The notes under the pieces: model-generated
Seen by the model: only the letters and a program-made list of their open reading frames with translations
Database searches by the model: none
What the model was told of the DNA's origin: nothing
In this document: positions 14,890-24,141 of the stretch, piece by piece
Numbering within the stretch: position 1 is the first letter of the stretch
Layout of the letters: the number at the start of each line of letters is the position of its first letter
Assembly: GCF_026410545.1 (NCBI RefSeq)
Contig: NZ_JAPMIT010000001.1
Span: 1-64,000, forward strand
Direction of reading: 5' to 3'
DNA length: 64,000 nucleotides
Source: Microbacterium sp. STN6
GTDB lineage: Bacteria > Actinomycetota > Actinomycetes > Actinomycetales > Microbacteriaceae
Made by a program: the position numbers and the translations under genes

Positions 14890-15525
14890 GTGGTAGCGAG
14901 CCAGGTTCACCTTGTGCGTCATGGCGAGGTGTTCAACCCAGACGGCATCCTGTACGGCAGGCTGTCGGGCTTCGGCCTCTCTGAATTAGGTCATCGGATG
15001 GCTCAGGCCGCCGCCGGCGACCTGAGCTCCCGGGCTCGCCCGGTCACGGCGCTGGCATCCTCCCCGCTGCAGCGCACACGCGAGTCCGCCGCGCCGATCG
15101 CCGAGGCGTTCGGCCTCGAGCCGCGGGTCGACGAGCGGCTGATCGAGCCGACCAACCGATTCGAAGGCTCGGTCACTACCCGCGCCATGCGGCTGCCGCG
15201 CAACTGGCCCTTTCTCGTGAACCCGTGGCGACCCAGCTGGGGCGAGGCCTACGCGAAGATCGCCGCACGCATGCACGACGCGCTCGACGCGGCATTCGAC
15301 GAGGTCGCCGACGGTGATGTCGTGCTCGTCAGCCACCAGCTTCCCATCTGGGCCCTGCACCTGAGCCTCACGGGCGAGCGCTTCATGCATGACCCGCGCA
15401 GGCGGCGCTGTTCGCTCTCGAGCATCACGACGTTCGAGCGCCGCGACGGCGAGCTCGTCGAGGTGGGCTACACCGAGCCCGCGCTCGAGTTGCAGCACGG
15501 CGCCCGAGACGTGGGTGCGGTGTGA
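14890..15525 (+). CDS. Histidine phosphatase superfamily protein (phosphoglycerate mutase-like)
   Basis: The protein carries the RHG motif VHLVRHGEVFNP near its N-terminus, followed by TALASSPLQRTRESAAPIAEAF and the second catalytic His in DVVLVSHQLPIWALH. It therefore should act through a phosphohistidine; the substrate cannot be read. GTG 14890 is chosen over ATG 14881, because TAGAAT (14877-14882) lies 7 nt upstream and overlaps that ATG. It is the first gene of the cytochrome c maturation run: its stop overlaps the TlpA start by 4 nt. Confidence 0.85.
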   Translation: MVASQVHLVRHGEVFNPDGILYGRLSGFGLSELGHRMAQAAAGDLSSRARPVTALASSPLQRTRESAAPIAEAFGLEPRVDERLIEPTNRFEGSVTTRAMRLPRNWPFLVNPWRPSWGEAYAKIAARMHDALDAAFDEVADGDVVLVSHQLPIWALHLSLTGERFMHDPRRRRCSLSSITTFERRDGELVEVGYTEPALELQHGARDVGAV

Positions 15526-16145
15526 CGCGGGGGATGGGCGACGGCCCGAAGCGCCCGCGCGCGCTCGCCGTCGCCGCCCTTCTCGTGGTTGCGGGGCTGC
15601 TGCTCACCGGCTGCACGAACGACCCGCTGGCGCAGCAGTTCAAGGATGGCGGCAACAAGCAGTACATCGCGGGCAGCGGCGTGACCGAGGTGCCCGCCTC
15701 GCATCGCGACGACGCCGTCACCTTCTCGGGCAAGACCGAGGATGGCTCGCGCTTCTCGTCGAAGGATCATCTGGGCGACGTGCTCGTCGTCAACTTCTGG
15801 TACGCGTCGTGCGCGCCGTGCCGCATCGAGGCATCTGATCTTCAGAGCCTGAATGAGAAGTACGCGGGCAAGGGCGTGAACTTCATCGGTGTGAACACCG
15901 AGGATCAGGCGGCGACGGCCACGGCGTTCGAGAAGAAGTACGGCGTGACGTACCCGTCGATCATCGACGTCAACTCGGGGGCGGCCCAGCTCGCGTTCAG
16001 CGGCTCGCTGCACCCGAACGCCACCCCGACCACGCTCGTGCTCGATCGCCAGGGGCGCATCGCGGCGCGCATCGAGGGGCCCATCAACGATCAGCCGTCG
16101 ACGCTCGACACGCTCATCAGCGACACCCTCGCCGAGAGCAACTGA
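15522..16145 (+). CDS. TlpA/ResA-type thiol-disulfide lipoprotein
   Basis: A lipoprotein signal with lipobox LLTGC (Cys31) anchors a thioredoxin-fold domain outside the membrane. The redox motif is CAPC (97-100) in VVNFWYASCAPCRIEA, with cis-Pro region ATPTTLVLDRQG. In system II cytochrome c maturation ResA/CcsX keeps the apocytochrome CXXCH cysteines reduced. The GTG start overlaps the preceding stop (GTGA), and CcdA, the electron donor, follows directly. Position and motif make this role likely. Confidence 0.93.
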   Translation: MTRGMGDGPKRPRALAVAALLVVAGLLLTGCTNDPLAQQFKDGGNKQYIAGSGVTEVPASHRDDAVTFSGKTEDGSRFSSKDHLGDVLVVNFWYASCAPCRIEASDLQSLNEKYAGKGVNFIGVNTEDQAATATAFEKKYGVTYPSIIDVNSGAAQLAFSGSLHPNATPTTLVLDRQGRIAARIEGPINDQPSTLDTLISDTLAESN

Positions 16146-16146
16146 C

Positions 16147-16899
16147 GTGGGCGGGCTGACAGATCTGGTGACGAGCGGGCAACTGCTCATCGCCGTGCCC
16201 ATTGCTCTTCTCGCCGGCGTGGTCTCGTTCGCCTCCCCGTGCATCCTGCCGCTCGTGCCCGGCTATCTCGCCTACATCGGCGGTTTCACCGACGGCCGCT
16301 CGAGCGCGCGCAAGGGCGACCGCGCGGGCCAGCGCCGCCTCGCCCTCGGCGTGGGCCTGTTCGTGCTCGGATTCGCGGTGGTCTACGTCGTCACGACGTT
16401 CCTCATCTCGTCGATCGGGTTCTGGCTCATCCGCTACAACGACGTGATCACGCGCATCGCCGGCGTCGTCGTCATTCTGCTCGGTCTCGTCTTCATCGGG
16501 CAGTTCCGCCTCTTCCAGCGCACCGTGAAGCCGCGGTGGAAGCCGGCGACCGGCCTCGCCGGGGCGCCGCTTCTCGGCGTCATCTTCGCCATCGGATGGA
16601 GCCCGTGCAGCGGCCCGACGCTGGGCGCCATCTCGGCCATGAGCTGGCACTCGCCGTGGCAGGGCGCGCTGCTCGCGTTCGTGTACGCGCTCGGCATCGG
16701 GATCCCGCTGCTGCTCATCGCGCTCGGCCTCGGCTGGGCGACGCACGCGGTCGCGTTCCTCAAGCGGCACACGCGCGGCATCAACCTCTTCGGCGGCGCG
16801 CTGCTGATTCTCATCGGCCTGCTCATGGTCACGGGCGTGTGGGGCCTCTGGATGGACCAGCTCAAGGTGGTGATCCCGAACTTTGTCCCGGCCCTCTGA
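16147..16899 (+). CDS. ccdA: CcdA-type cytochrome c biogenesis membrane protein
   Basis: The 250-residue protein moves reducing equivalents from cytoplasmic thioredoxin across the membrane to ResA. The two membrane cysteines are Cys32 in SFASPCILPLVPGYLAYIGG and Cys154 in GWSPCSGPTLGA. Six hydrophobic segments are apparent. It starts 1 nt after the TlpA gene and overlaps resB by 17 nt, so it is part of one operon. Confidence 0.95.
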   Translation: MGGLTDLVTSGQLLIAVPIALLAGVVSFASPCILPLVPGYLAYIGGFTDGRSSARKGDRAGQRRLALGVGLFVLGFAVVYVVTTFLISSIGFWLIRYNDVITRIAGVVVILLGLVFIGQFRLFQRTVKPRWKPATGLAGAPLLGVIFAIGWSPCSGPTLGAISAMSWHSPWQGALLAFVYALGIGIPLLLIALGLGWATHAVAFLKRHTRGINLFGGALLILIGLLMVTGVWGLWMDQLKVVIPNFVPAL

Positions 16900-18547
16900 C
16901 CACTACGAGTCCTCCGCGCAGACCATCACCGAGCCGCAGCTCGGGCTGAAGGGCTGGCTGCGCTGGTTCTGGCGCCAGCTCACAAGCATGCGAACCGCGC
17001 TCTTCCTGCTCCTTCTTCTCGCGGTCGCGGCCGTGCCAGGCTCGATCGTGCCGCAGCGCGGAGCCGACCCCAACGGCGTCGTTCAGTACTTCAATGATCA
17101 CCCGTCGCTCGCCCCCGTGCTCGACAAGCTGCAGCTCTTCGACGTGTTCAGCTCGGTGTGGTTCTCGGCCATCTACCTGCTGCTGTTCATCTCGCTCATC
17201 GGCTGCATCATTCCGCGCACCAAGCACCACCTCGATGCCGTGCGCGCCAAGCCACCGCGCACCCCCGCCAGGCTTTCGCGGATGGTCGGCTACCGCACGT
17301 ACACCCTTCCCGCCGCCCCCGAGGCAGAGCCGTCCGGCGCGCGACCCGCGGCAATCGAGCACGCCCGCACCCTGCTGCGCTCGAGCGGATACCGCGTGGC
17401 CCTCTTCCAGGACGCCCGTTCGCAGTCGGTCTCGGGCGAGCGCGGCTACCTGCGCGAGACCGGAAACCTGGTGTTCCACACGGCACTGCTCGGCATCCTG
17501 CTCGCGGTCGGTCTGGGTGGCGGCTTCGGGTACAGCGGCCAGAAGATCGTGGTCGAGGGCCAGACGTTCGTCAATGCGCTCGTGAACTACGACTCGTTCA
17601 ACCCCGGACGCTTCGCGACGCGCGGAGACCAGCTCTCCCCGTACTCGCTCACGCTCGACTCACTCAAGGTCGCGTACGAGACGAAGAACACGAACGCTAT
17701 CGGGCAGCCGCTCGACTACACGGCGAACGTGACGGCGCGCAAGCCCGGCACGGCTGCCACGAACACCCGCATCAAGGTCAACGAGCCGCTCGACATCGGC
17801 GGCACGAACGTGTACCTGCTCGGCAACGGCTACGCGCCGGTCGTCACGGTGCGCGACCCGAGCGGCCAGGTCGCTTTCACGGGAGCGGTGCCGTTCGTGC
17901 AGCCGGACGTGAACAACACGTCGATCGGCGTCATCAAGGTGCCGGACGGCCTGCGGCAGCAGCTGGGCTTGCAGGGGTTCTTCTATCCCACCAAGCACCA
18001 GCTGCCCACCGGCGCGTACACGTCGATCTTCCCCGGGCTGCGCGACCCGATGCTGTCGCTCATCGTCTACGGCGGCGATCTCGGCATCGACAACGGCGTG
18101 CCGAAGTCGGTGTACACCCTCGACACCGACCACCTCACCCAGCTCGACGGCATGGGAACGGATCAGCCCGCGCTTCAACTCGCCCCAGGAAAGACGGTCG
18201 AGCTGCCGAACGGCCTCGGCACCATCACGCTCGATGGCGTCAAGCGTTACGCGTCGCTCTCCATCAACCACGACCCGGCGCAGGGCTGGGTGCTCGTGTT
18301 CGCGCTGTGCGTGCTGGGCGGCCTGCTCACCTCGCTGTTCGTGCCGCGTCGGCGCATGTGGGTGAAGGTCATCGATGAAGCGGATGGCGGCCTGCGCTTC
18401 GAGTACGCAGGCCTGGCCCGCGGCGACGATCCCGGGCTCGACGCTGCGGTCGCCACACTCGCCCAGCGGCACCTCGCCGCCCTCGGCTTCGCCACGGGTG
18501 ATCCCGGCGTCGACGCCGGCAGTTCGACAAGTCGTAGAAAAGCGTAA
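16883..18547 (+). CDS. resB: ResB/Ccs1 cytochrome c synthetase subunit
   Basis: The 554-residue product matches ResB: hydrophobic helices near the N-terminus (TALFLLLLLAVAAVPGSIVPQ, VWFSAIYLLLFISLIGCIIP), a third at LVFHTALLGILLAVGLG, a long extracytoplasmic domain, and a last helix GWVLVFALCVLGGLLTSLFVPRRR. With CcsB it forms the haem export and ligation complex of system II. The region between 320 and 500 faces outside. It begins within the ccdA 3' end and ends 9 nt before ccsB. Confidence 0.93.
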   Translation: MSRPSDHYESSAQTITEPQLGLKGWLRWFWRQLTSMRTALFLLLLLAVAAVPGSIVPQRGADPNGVVQYFNDHPSLAPVLDKLQLFDVFSSVWFSAIYLLLFISLIGCIIPRTKHHLDAVRAKPPRTPARLSRMVGYRTYTLPAAPEAEPSGARPAAIEHARTLLRSSGYRVALFQDARSQSVSGERGYLRETGNLVFHTALLGILLAVGLGGGFGYSGQKIVVEGQTFVNALVNYDSFNPGRFATRGDQLSPYSLTLDSLKVAYETKNTNAIGQPLDYTANVTARKPGTAATNTRIKVNEPLDIGGTNVYLLGNGYAPVVTVRDPSGQVAFTGAVPFVQPDVNNTSIGVIKVPDGLRQQLGLQGFFYPTKHQLPTGAYTSIFPGLRDPMLSLIVYGGDLGIDNGVPKSVYTLDTDHLTQLDGMGTDQPALQLAPGKTVELPNGLGTITLDGVKRYASLSINHDPAQGWVLVFALCVLGGLLTSLFVPRRRMWVKVIDEADGGLRFEYAGLARGDDPGLDAAVATLAQRHLAALGFATGDPGVDAGSSTSRRKA

Positions 18548-18556
18548 GGTGGCACC

Positions 18557-19573
18557 GTGACCGAAACCCTGTCGCAGATCTCCGTCTACTTCCTCTTCGC
18601 CGCCATGGCTCTCTACGCGGCGGCATTCGTCGCGTTCGCGCTCGATATCGCGAACCGAGCGGGGCGCGTGAGCGCCGCGGCATCCGCTGCCCCGAGCGCC
18701 GTGGCGCGGCGTGCCGAGGCGAGCGAGAGCACCGCGAGCGTCGGTGCCGTCGGCGGCACGACCACGCTCACGCGCATCACCGAGCGGGTCGAGGACCGCG
18801 TGCAGCAGGCGGCCGCCTCGCGGAGCCTGCGCTGGGGCATGGGCCTGACGATCGCCGGGTTCGTGCTGCAGGTCGTGGCCGATGTGCTGCGCGGCGTGGC
18901 GGCCGGTCGGGTGCCGTGGGCCAACATGTACGAGTTCTCTCTGACCGGCACCGTGCTGATCATCGCGGTGTTCCTCGGCGTGAACGTGCGGCTCGACCTC
19001 AGGTTCCTCGGGTCGTTCGTGACGGGACTCGTGCTCATTCTGCTCGGCATCTCGGTGGTGCGGTACTACGTCGCGGTCGCGCCGCTGCCGCCGGCGCTGC
19101 AGTCGTACTGGCTCGTTATTCACGTGCTCGTGGCGACCCTCGCCACCGGGTTCTTCGCGCTCGGCTTCGCGCTCTCGGCCGCGCAGCTGCTGCAGGCGCG
19201 GCGCGAGAATCGGGCGGCGCACGGTGAGCCGACGGGACTGCGGTTCCTGCTCACGCTGCCGACGGCCGCGCGTCTCGAGAACCTGGCGTACCGCGTCAAC
19301 ATCGTCGGCTTCATCCTGTGGACGTTCACGCTCATGGCCGGCTCGATCTGGGCCGAGAAGGCGTGGGGCCGCTACTGGGGCTGGGACACCAAAGAGGTGT
19401 GGACCTTCATCATCTGGGTGCTGTACGCGGGGTACATCCACGCTCGGGCGACGCGCGGCTGGCGCGGCTCGCGGTCGGCGTGGCTCGCGATCATCGGCTT
19501 CGGCGCGGTGCTGTTCAACTTCGGCATCGTGAACGTGTTCTTCCACGGCCTGCACTCGTACTCGGGCCTGTAA
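18557..19573 (+). CDS. ccsB: CcsB/CcsA-type haem handling protein of cytochrome c maturation
   Basis: The 338-residue membrane protein carries the WWD-type haem-handling motif WGRYWGWDTKEVWTF and the flanking segments WANMYEFSLTG and FFHGLHSYSG, whose histidine is a likely haem ligand. About eight helices are present. It ends the operon phosphatase-TlpA-ccdA-resB-ccsB. Together with ResB it exports haem and attaches it to apocytochrome c. An unusual Ala/Ser/Thr-rich stretch (about residues 35-85) lies in a cytoplasmic loop. Confidence 0.94.
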   Translation: MTETLSQISVYFLFAAMALYAAAFVAFALDIANRAGRVSAAASAAPSAVARRAEASESTASVGAVGGTTTLTRITERVEDRVQQAAASRSLRWGMGLTIAGFVLQVVADVLRGVAAGRVPWANMYEFSLTGTVLIIAVFLGVNVRLDLRFLGSFVTGLVLILLGISVVRYYVAVAPLPPALQSYWLVIHVLVATLATGFFALGFALSAAQLLQARRENRAAHGEPTGLRFLLTLPTAARLENLAYRVNIVGFILWTFTLMAGSIWAEKAWGRYWGWDTKEVWTFIIWVLYAGYIHARATRGWRGSRSAWLAIIGFGAVLFNFGIVNVFFHGLHSYSGL

Positions 19574-19658
19574 CAGCGCGCTCACGCTGGTTCGTCACAC
19601 GCCCTCACGCTGGCCACGGAGGGCGGAGGCCCGTCTCGCAACCTCTTCGATGCAACCA

Positions 19659-19687
19659 TTGCAGCAACTTGCTGCAACTGCTATCTT
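19659..19687 (+). promoter_or_regulatory. Amylase promoter with overlapping LacI-type operator
   Basis: TTGCAGCAACTTGCTGCAA (19659-19677) is a perfect 9-1-9 inverted repeat. TTGCAG (19659-19664) and TATCTT (19682-19687) form -35 and -10 boxes at 17-nt spacing, so the palindrome covers the -35 box and spacer. A LacI-family repressor bound here would block RNA polymerase. The leader to the coding start is about 130 nt. Confidence 0.7.
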
Positions 19688-19825
19688 CACTGTGATTGGC
19701 ATGCTCCACGCACGCTTTCGGTCAACGACGACGCCTGTCGATGAATGAGACCGACACAAGCCCGGCGGTGAGCGCAGGCACCGCCGAACAGGCGAGGTCA
19801 AAGACACATCGAAGGAAGATCGCTG

Positions 19826-22800
19826 ATGAATACTTCTGTTCCACTGGCGGCGCCAGCCGCCGGTCGCAAGCGGCCACTGCGCCGCTGGGCCGCCTGCCTT
19901 GCGGCTGCGGCCATGGTCGCAACCGGTCTCACCGTTGCGCAGAGCGTCGCCGCACCAACGGCCGATGCAACCCTGCCCAGTGCGGGCAGCGGCAACAGGA
20001 ACGTGACCGCAGTCATGTTCCAGTGGCCCTGGACCTCGATCGGCCGGGAATGCACCACGACGCTCGGCCCCGACGGCTACGGCTACGTTCTCACCTCGCC
20101 GCCAGCCGAGACGGCCCGCATCGGCGACCAGTGGTGGACCTCGTACCAGCCTGTCAGCTACAAGATCGACGGCAAGCTGGGCAATCGTGCCCAATTCGCC
20201 CAGATGGTCTCTGACTGCAACGCTGCGGGCGTCAAGGTCATGATCGACGCCGTCGTCAACCACATGTCGGGCCCGCCGGAGAACTCGACCGGTATGGCCG
20301 GCACGCCCTTCAGCTATTACAACTACCCCGGCCTTTACAGTGACAGCGACTTCCACAGCTGCCGCCGTGACATCGACTGGAGCAAGAACAGCCCCGACGA
20401 GGATCGCACCTGCCAGCTTGTCGGCCTCTCAGACCTGAAGACCGAGACCGATTATGTTCGGACGAAGATCGCCGGGTATATGAACGACCTCATCTCGCTT
20501 GGAGTCTCCGGCTTCCGTATTGACGCGGCCAAGCACGTGTGGCCGGCCGACCTCCAGGCGATCCGGTCGAAGCTGACCAAGCCTGACATCTATTTCGCGC
20601 AGGAGGTGATCAACGGAGAGGGAATTACCGAGAGCCAGTACTGGGGCACAGGCGACACCTACGGATTCGACTACGCCAAGAAGCTCAAGCAGGCATTCGG
20701 CGGCAACGACATCAGCTGGGTGCAGGGCATCGCGAACGGGCTGACCCCGAGTGATAAAGCGGCCGTGTTCGTCGACAACCACGACACCGAACGTGGCGGC
20801 GACGACCTCACGTATAAGGACGGGAACAACTATCTGCTCGCGAACGCCTTCATGCTCGCGTATCCATACGGATCGCCGAACATCCAGTCAGGATTCGCGT
20901 TTACGAACACCGAGGCGGGCGCCCCGGTCGACGGCACAGGGCATGTCAAGGATGCCAAGTGCGGCACGGGCGTGTGGGTGTGCGAGCACGCCGAACAGCC
21001 CATTGCCGGCATGGTGGGCTTTCACAACGCGGTCGGCAGCAGCTCACTGAACAACTGGTGGACCAACGGAAGCAACCAGATCGCGTTCGGTCGGGGAGAC
21101 AAGGGCTACGTCGTCATCAACAAGGGTGGTTCCCTGAACCGCACGTTCCAGACCTCGCTACCTGCCGGCTCCTATTGCAACGTCACTGCGACCGATCCGG
21201 CAGCGAGCACGTGTGCGCCCGCTGACGCCGTCACGGTCGACAGCTCGGGCCGATTCACGGCCACTGTCGGCAGCAACAAGGCTCTGGCGATCGATGTCGA
21301 CAAGACCGTCACGACCACGCCGGACACTCAGGCGCCATCGGTTCCCCAGAACGTGACGGCAACCCCGAACGGAACGACGATCGCCGTGTCGTGGAACGCG
21401 TCGACTGACAACCGCGGTGTCGCTGGCTACACCCTGACCCGCACGGGCGGAGATGGCCCGGTCACACAGACCGTCACGGGAATAACCTTCAATGACGCGG
21501 GCCTCACGCCGAACACGAGCTACGAGTACACCGTGAGCGCCTTCGACGCGGCGAAAAACGTGTCTGCCGTCTCCGCTTCGGCTTCCGCGACAACAGGTGA
21601 TAAGCCGCCCGCCAACGAAGCTCTCGTCTATTACTCCACTGACAAGAACTGGTCGTCGTACAACATTCACTACCAGGTAGGAGATGGTGCGTGGACGGCC
21701 GTCCCCGGCGTGGCGATGGTGCAGGCATGCGCCGGATGGGTGAAGAAGTCCATCGACCTCGGCACGGCGAACAACATCACCGCCGCCTTCAACAATGGCT
21801 CGGGCATGTGGGACAACAACGGAAGCAAGAACTACGCCCTTCAGGCGGGAGTCTCCGCGATCAAGGCGGGAACGGTGAGCGCGAGCGACCCGTGCCCGGC
21901 GCCAGACGCGATCGCGCCCAGCGTGCCGACGAACGTGCAGGCGAGCGCGAACGGCACATCCGTCACTGTGAGCTGGAATGCGGCCCATGACAATGTCGGC
22001 GTGACTGGCTATGTCGTCACGCGCACGGGCGCTGGCGCACCGGCGACGTTCACGACTACGAGCACGAACCTGACGCAGGCGGCTCTCGCGGCCAACACGA
22101 GCTACAGCTACAGCGTTGCCGCCAAGGATGCCGCGGGCAATGCGTCAGCGACATCGACGCCGGTGAGCGTAACGACGGGTGATGTCGCCTCGACCACCGC
22201 GCGGGTGTTCTACTCAACCGATAAAGGCTGGTCGAAGTACAACATCCACTACCAGGTGGGTTCGGGTGCCTGGACTGCCGTTCCCGGCGTGGCAATGGAT
22301 GAGGCCTGCACGGGCTGGGTATCGAAGACCATCGACGTCGGCGACGCGAGCACGCTCACGGTCGTCTTCAACAACGGCTCGGGCACCTGGGACAACAACG
22401 GGTCGAAGAACTACGCGCTGCCCGTTGGCGTCAGCACGGTCAAGGACGGTGCGGTCGGCTCGGTGAATCCGTGCCCCACACCAGACGTAACCCCGCCGAG
22501 CGCGCCGTCTGGCGTCACGGCCGCGGCCTCAGGTGACACGATCACCGTGAGCTGGGATGCGTCGAGCGACAACATTGCGGTCAGCGGTTACACCATTGCC
22601 CGCACCGGCGGTGGCGCTCCCGCAACCTTCCAGGCGAGCGGGCTCTCCTTCACCGATAGTGGCCTCGCACCCGGCGTGAGCTACACGTACACGGTGACGG
22701 CGAAGGATGCTGCAGGCAACGTGTCGACGCCGAGCGCGTCGGCGTCCGCGACGACCGCATCGCAGCCCACCGATGACAAGACGGCGCCGACGGTGCCTGG

Positions 22801-24070
22801 AACCGTGACCGCCACGGCGACGGACGCCAAGATCACGCTCAACTGGACGGCGTCGAGCGACGACACCGGCGTGGCCGGGTACGTGGTCGTTCGCACCGGA
22901 GTGGCAGCGCCAACCTCGAAGACCGTGACGGAGACGACGTATGTCGACTCCGACGTCACCAAGGGAGCCCTCTATCACTACTCGATCCTCGCTGTCGACG
23001 CGGCGGGAAATGTCTCCGCGGCGCAGGGGCCGGTCGATGTGACGGCTCTGACTCCGAGCGACGGTGGTGACGATGGCGGCGACACGGGCGGCGACACGGG
23101 CGGCGACACCGGCGGAGCCGAGGGCTCGTTCAGCGCTCCCGTCACGTATGGCCACTACGCGACCAATCCCAATGGGCAGGTCGGCGAGAAGAAGACCATC
23201 ACGATCGATGGAAAGGCCGACGACTGGACGCCGGACATGATCATCGCTCAAGGTGTGGCCAACGATGATCCGCGCAGTTTCCGAGGCGACCACGAGGGCC
23301 CGGTCTACGACCCGTACGCGCTCTACGGTGCGTGGGACGACCAGAACCTCTACCTCATGTGGCAATTCACGAATGTGACGGATGTCATCGACCCCGCGCA
23401 GGGGTACCCGATCAGTGATAACGGCAAGCCCTACAACGGCGACATTCCCCAGTCGCTCGCGTTCGACGTCACACCGGGAGTCGGCAGTGATGGCCTCATC
23501 GACGGCACCACAGATGGCATCTGGGGCATCAGAGACACGTTCTCGAGCAAGGAGCTCGACCACATGGCGATGTTCTCGAGCAAAGTGGGCGTGGGACAGC
23601 CGGCGATGTTCACGCTCAACGCGGGCGGAACGTTCGACTATGAGCCGGCCGAGGTTACGAGCTTCACGAAGGCCGGAATCGAGTACGCGCATGGCGACGG
23701 CTTCGCACCGACGGCCCTGTACGGAATCGACGCGAACGGATACGAGGGCTACACGCCCGCTGACCTGAGCGATTCAAGCAAGTACGTGGACATGCTCACG
23801 AAGGGGCACGACACGAAGCAGGACACGATCTACGAGATCAAGATCCCGCTGACGGCTCTTGGCATCACCCGCGCACAGCTCGAATCCCAGGGGATCGGCG
23901 TCATGCTGATCTCGACGTTCGGCCAGTCGTCGATCGGTTCGTTGCCTCAGGATCCGACAACGCTGGATCACGCGCTCGACCCATACAGCGCTGACGAGTC
24001 AACGTCGGCTGAGAAGGAGGACTACGACACGTTCTCGGTGCCGTTCGCCCGGGTCGGCAAGCTGCTCTAG
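19826..24070 (+). CDS. Secreted multidomain alpha-amylase (GH13 with FN3 and CBM25-type modules)
   Basis: The 1414-residue protein has a signal peptide (about 1-45), a GH13 catalytic domain (about 55-410) with DAVVNHM, GFRIDAAKHV (nucleophile Asp233), FAQEVI (acid Glu260) and FVDNHDTER (Asp320), and a C-domain to about 495. Then follow FN3 (500-590), a CBM25-like starch-binding module (597-688, YYSTDKNWSSYNIHYQVG), FN3 (695-785), a second CBM25-like module (792-882), FN3 (888-977), FN3 (985-1074), a GGDT linker (1079-1100), and a C-terminal region (1101-1414, TIDGKADDWTPDMI) like the C-terminal DOMON-type domain of glucodextranases. It should degrade starch outside the cell. An AAGGAAG ribosome site precedes ATG 19826. 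Confidence 0.93.
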   Translation: MNTSVPLAAPAAGRKRPLRRWAACLAAAAMVATGLTVAQSVAAPTADATLPSAGSGNRNVTAVMFQWPWTSIGRECTTTLGPDGYGYVLTSPPAETARIGDQWWTSYQPVSYKIDGKLGNRAQFAQMVSDCNAAGVKVMIDAVVNHMSGPPENSTGMAGTPFSYYNYPGLYSDSDFHSCRRDIDWSKNSPDEDRTCQLVGLSDLKTETDYVRTKIAGYMNDLISLGVSGFRIDAAKHVWPADLQAIRSKLTKPDIYFAQEVINGEGITESQYWGTGDTYGFDYAKKLKQAFGGNDISWVQGIANGLTPSDKAAVFVDNHDTERGGDDLTYKDGNNYLLANAFMLAYPYGSPNIQSGFAFTNTEAGAPVDGTGHVKDAKCGTGVWVCEHAEQPIAGMVGFHNAVGSSSLNNWWTNGSNQIAFGRGDKGYVVINKGGSLNRTFQTSLPAGSYCNVTATDPAASTCAPADAVTVDSSGRFTATVGSNKALAIDVDKTVTTTPDTQAPSVPQNVTATPNGTTIAVSWNASTDNRGVAGYTLTRTGGDGPVTQTVTGITFNDAGLTPNTSYEYTVSAFDAAKNVSAVSASASATTGDKPPANEALVYYSTDKNWSSYNIHYQVGDGAWTAVPGVAMVQACAGWVKKSIDLGTANNITAAFNNGSGMWDNNGSKNYALQAGVSAIKAGTVSASDPCPAPDAIAPSVPTNVQASANGTSVTVSWNAAHDNVGVTGYVVTRTGAGAPATFTTTSTNLTQAALAANTSYSYSVAAKDAAGNASATSTPVSVTTGDVASTTARVFYSTDKGWSKYNIHYQVGSGAWTAVPGVAMDEACTGWVSKTIDVGDASTLTVVFNNGSGTWDNNGSKNYALPVGVSTVKDGAVGSVNPCPTPDVTPPSAPSGVTAAASGDTITVSWDASSDNIAVSGYTIARTGGGAPATFQASGLSFTDSGLAPGVSYTYTVTAKDAAGNVSTPSASASATTASQPTDDKTAPTVPGTVTATATDAKITLNWTASSDDTGVAGYVVVRTGVAAPTSKTVTETTYVDSDVTKGALYHYSILAVDAAGNVSAAQGPVDVTALTPSDGGDDGGDTGGDTGGDTGGAEGSFSAPVTYGHYATNPNGQVGEKKTITIDGKADDWTPDMIIAQGVANDDPRSFRGDHEGPVYDPYALYGAWDDQNLYLMWQFTNVTDVIDPAQGYPISDNGKPYNGDIPQSLAFDVTPGVGSDGLIDGTTDGIWGIRDTFSSKELDHMAMFSSKVGVGQPAMFTLNAGGTFDYEPAEVTSFTKAGIEYAHGDGFAPTALYGIDANGYEGYTPADLSDSSKYVDMLTKGHDTKQDTIYEIKIPLTALGITRAQLESQGIGVMLISTFGQSSIGSLPQDPTTLDHALDPYSADESTSAEKEDYDTFSVPFARVGKLL

Positions 24071-24093
24071 TCAGTGATCGACAAGGGGATGTT

Positions 24094-24125
24094 CCGCGGT
24101 CGGCAGGCGTGCCTGCCGACCGCGG
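24094..24125. terminator. 15-bp stem terminator between convergent amylase and lacI genes
   Basis: CCGCGGTCGGCAGGC (24094-24108) pairs perfectly with GCCTGCCGACCGCGG (24111-24125) around two bases. It lies between the convergent stop codons at 24070 and 24142. It would stop transcripts from both sides, although no T-tract is present. Confidence 0.7.
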
Positions 24126-24141
24126 CATCCGTCTGTCTGCC

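Noticed and set aside
17660-19585. 641-codon open frame antisense to resB and ccsB
   Set aside because: It is rich in Arg, Glu, His and Asp without any fold signature and lies opposite two well-supported genes; a high-GC shadow frame.
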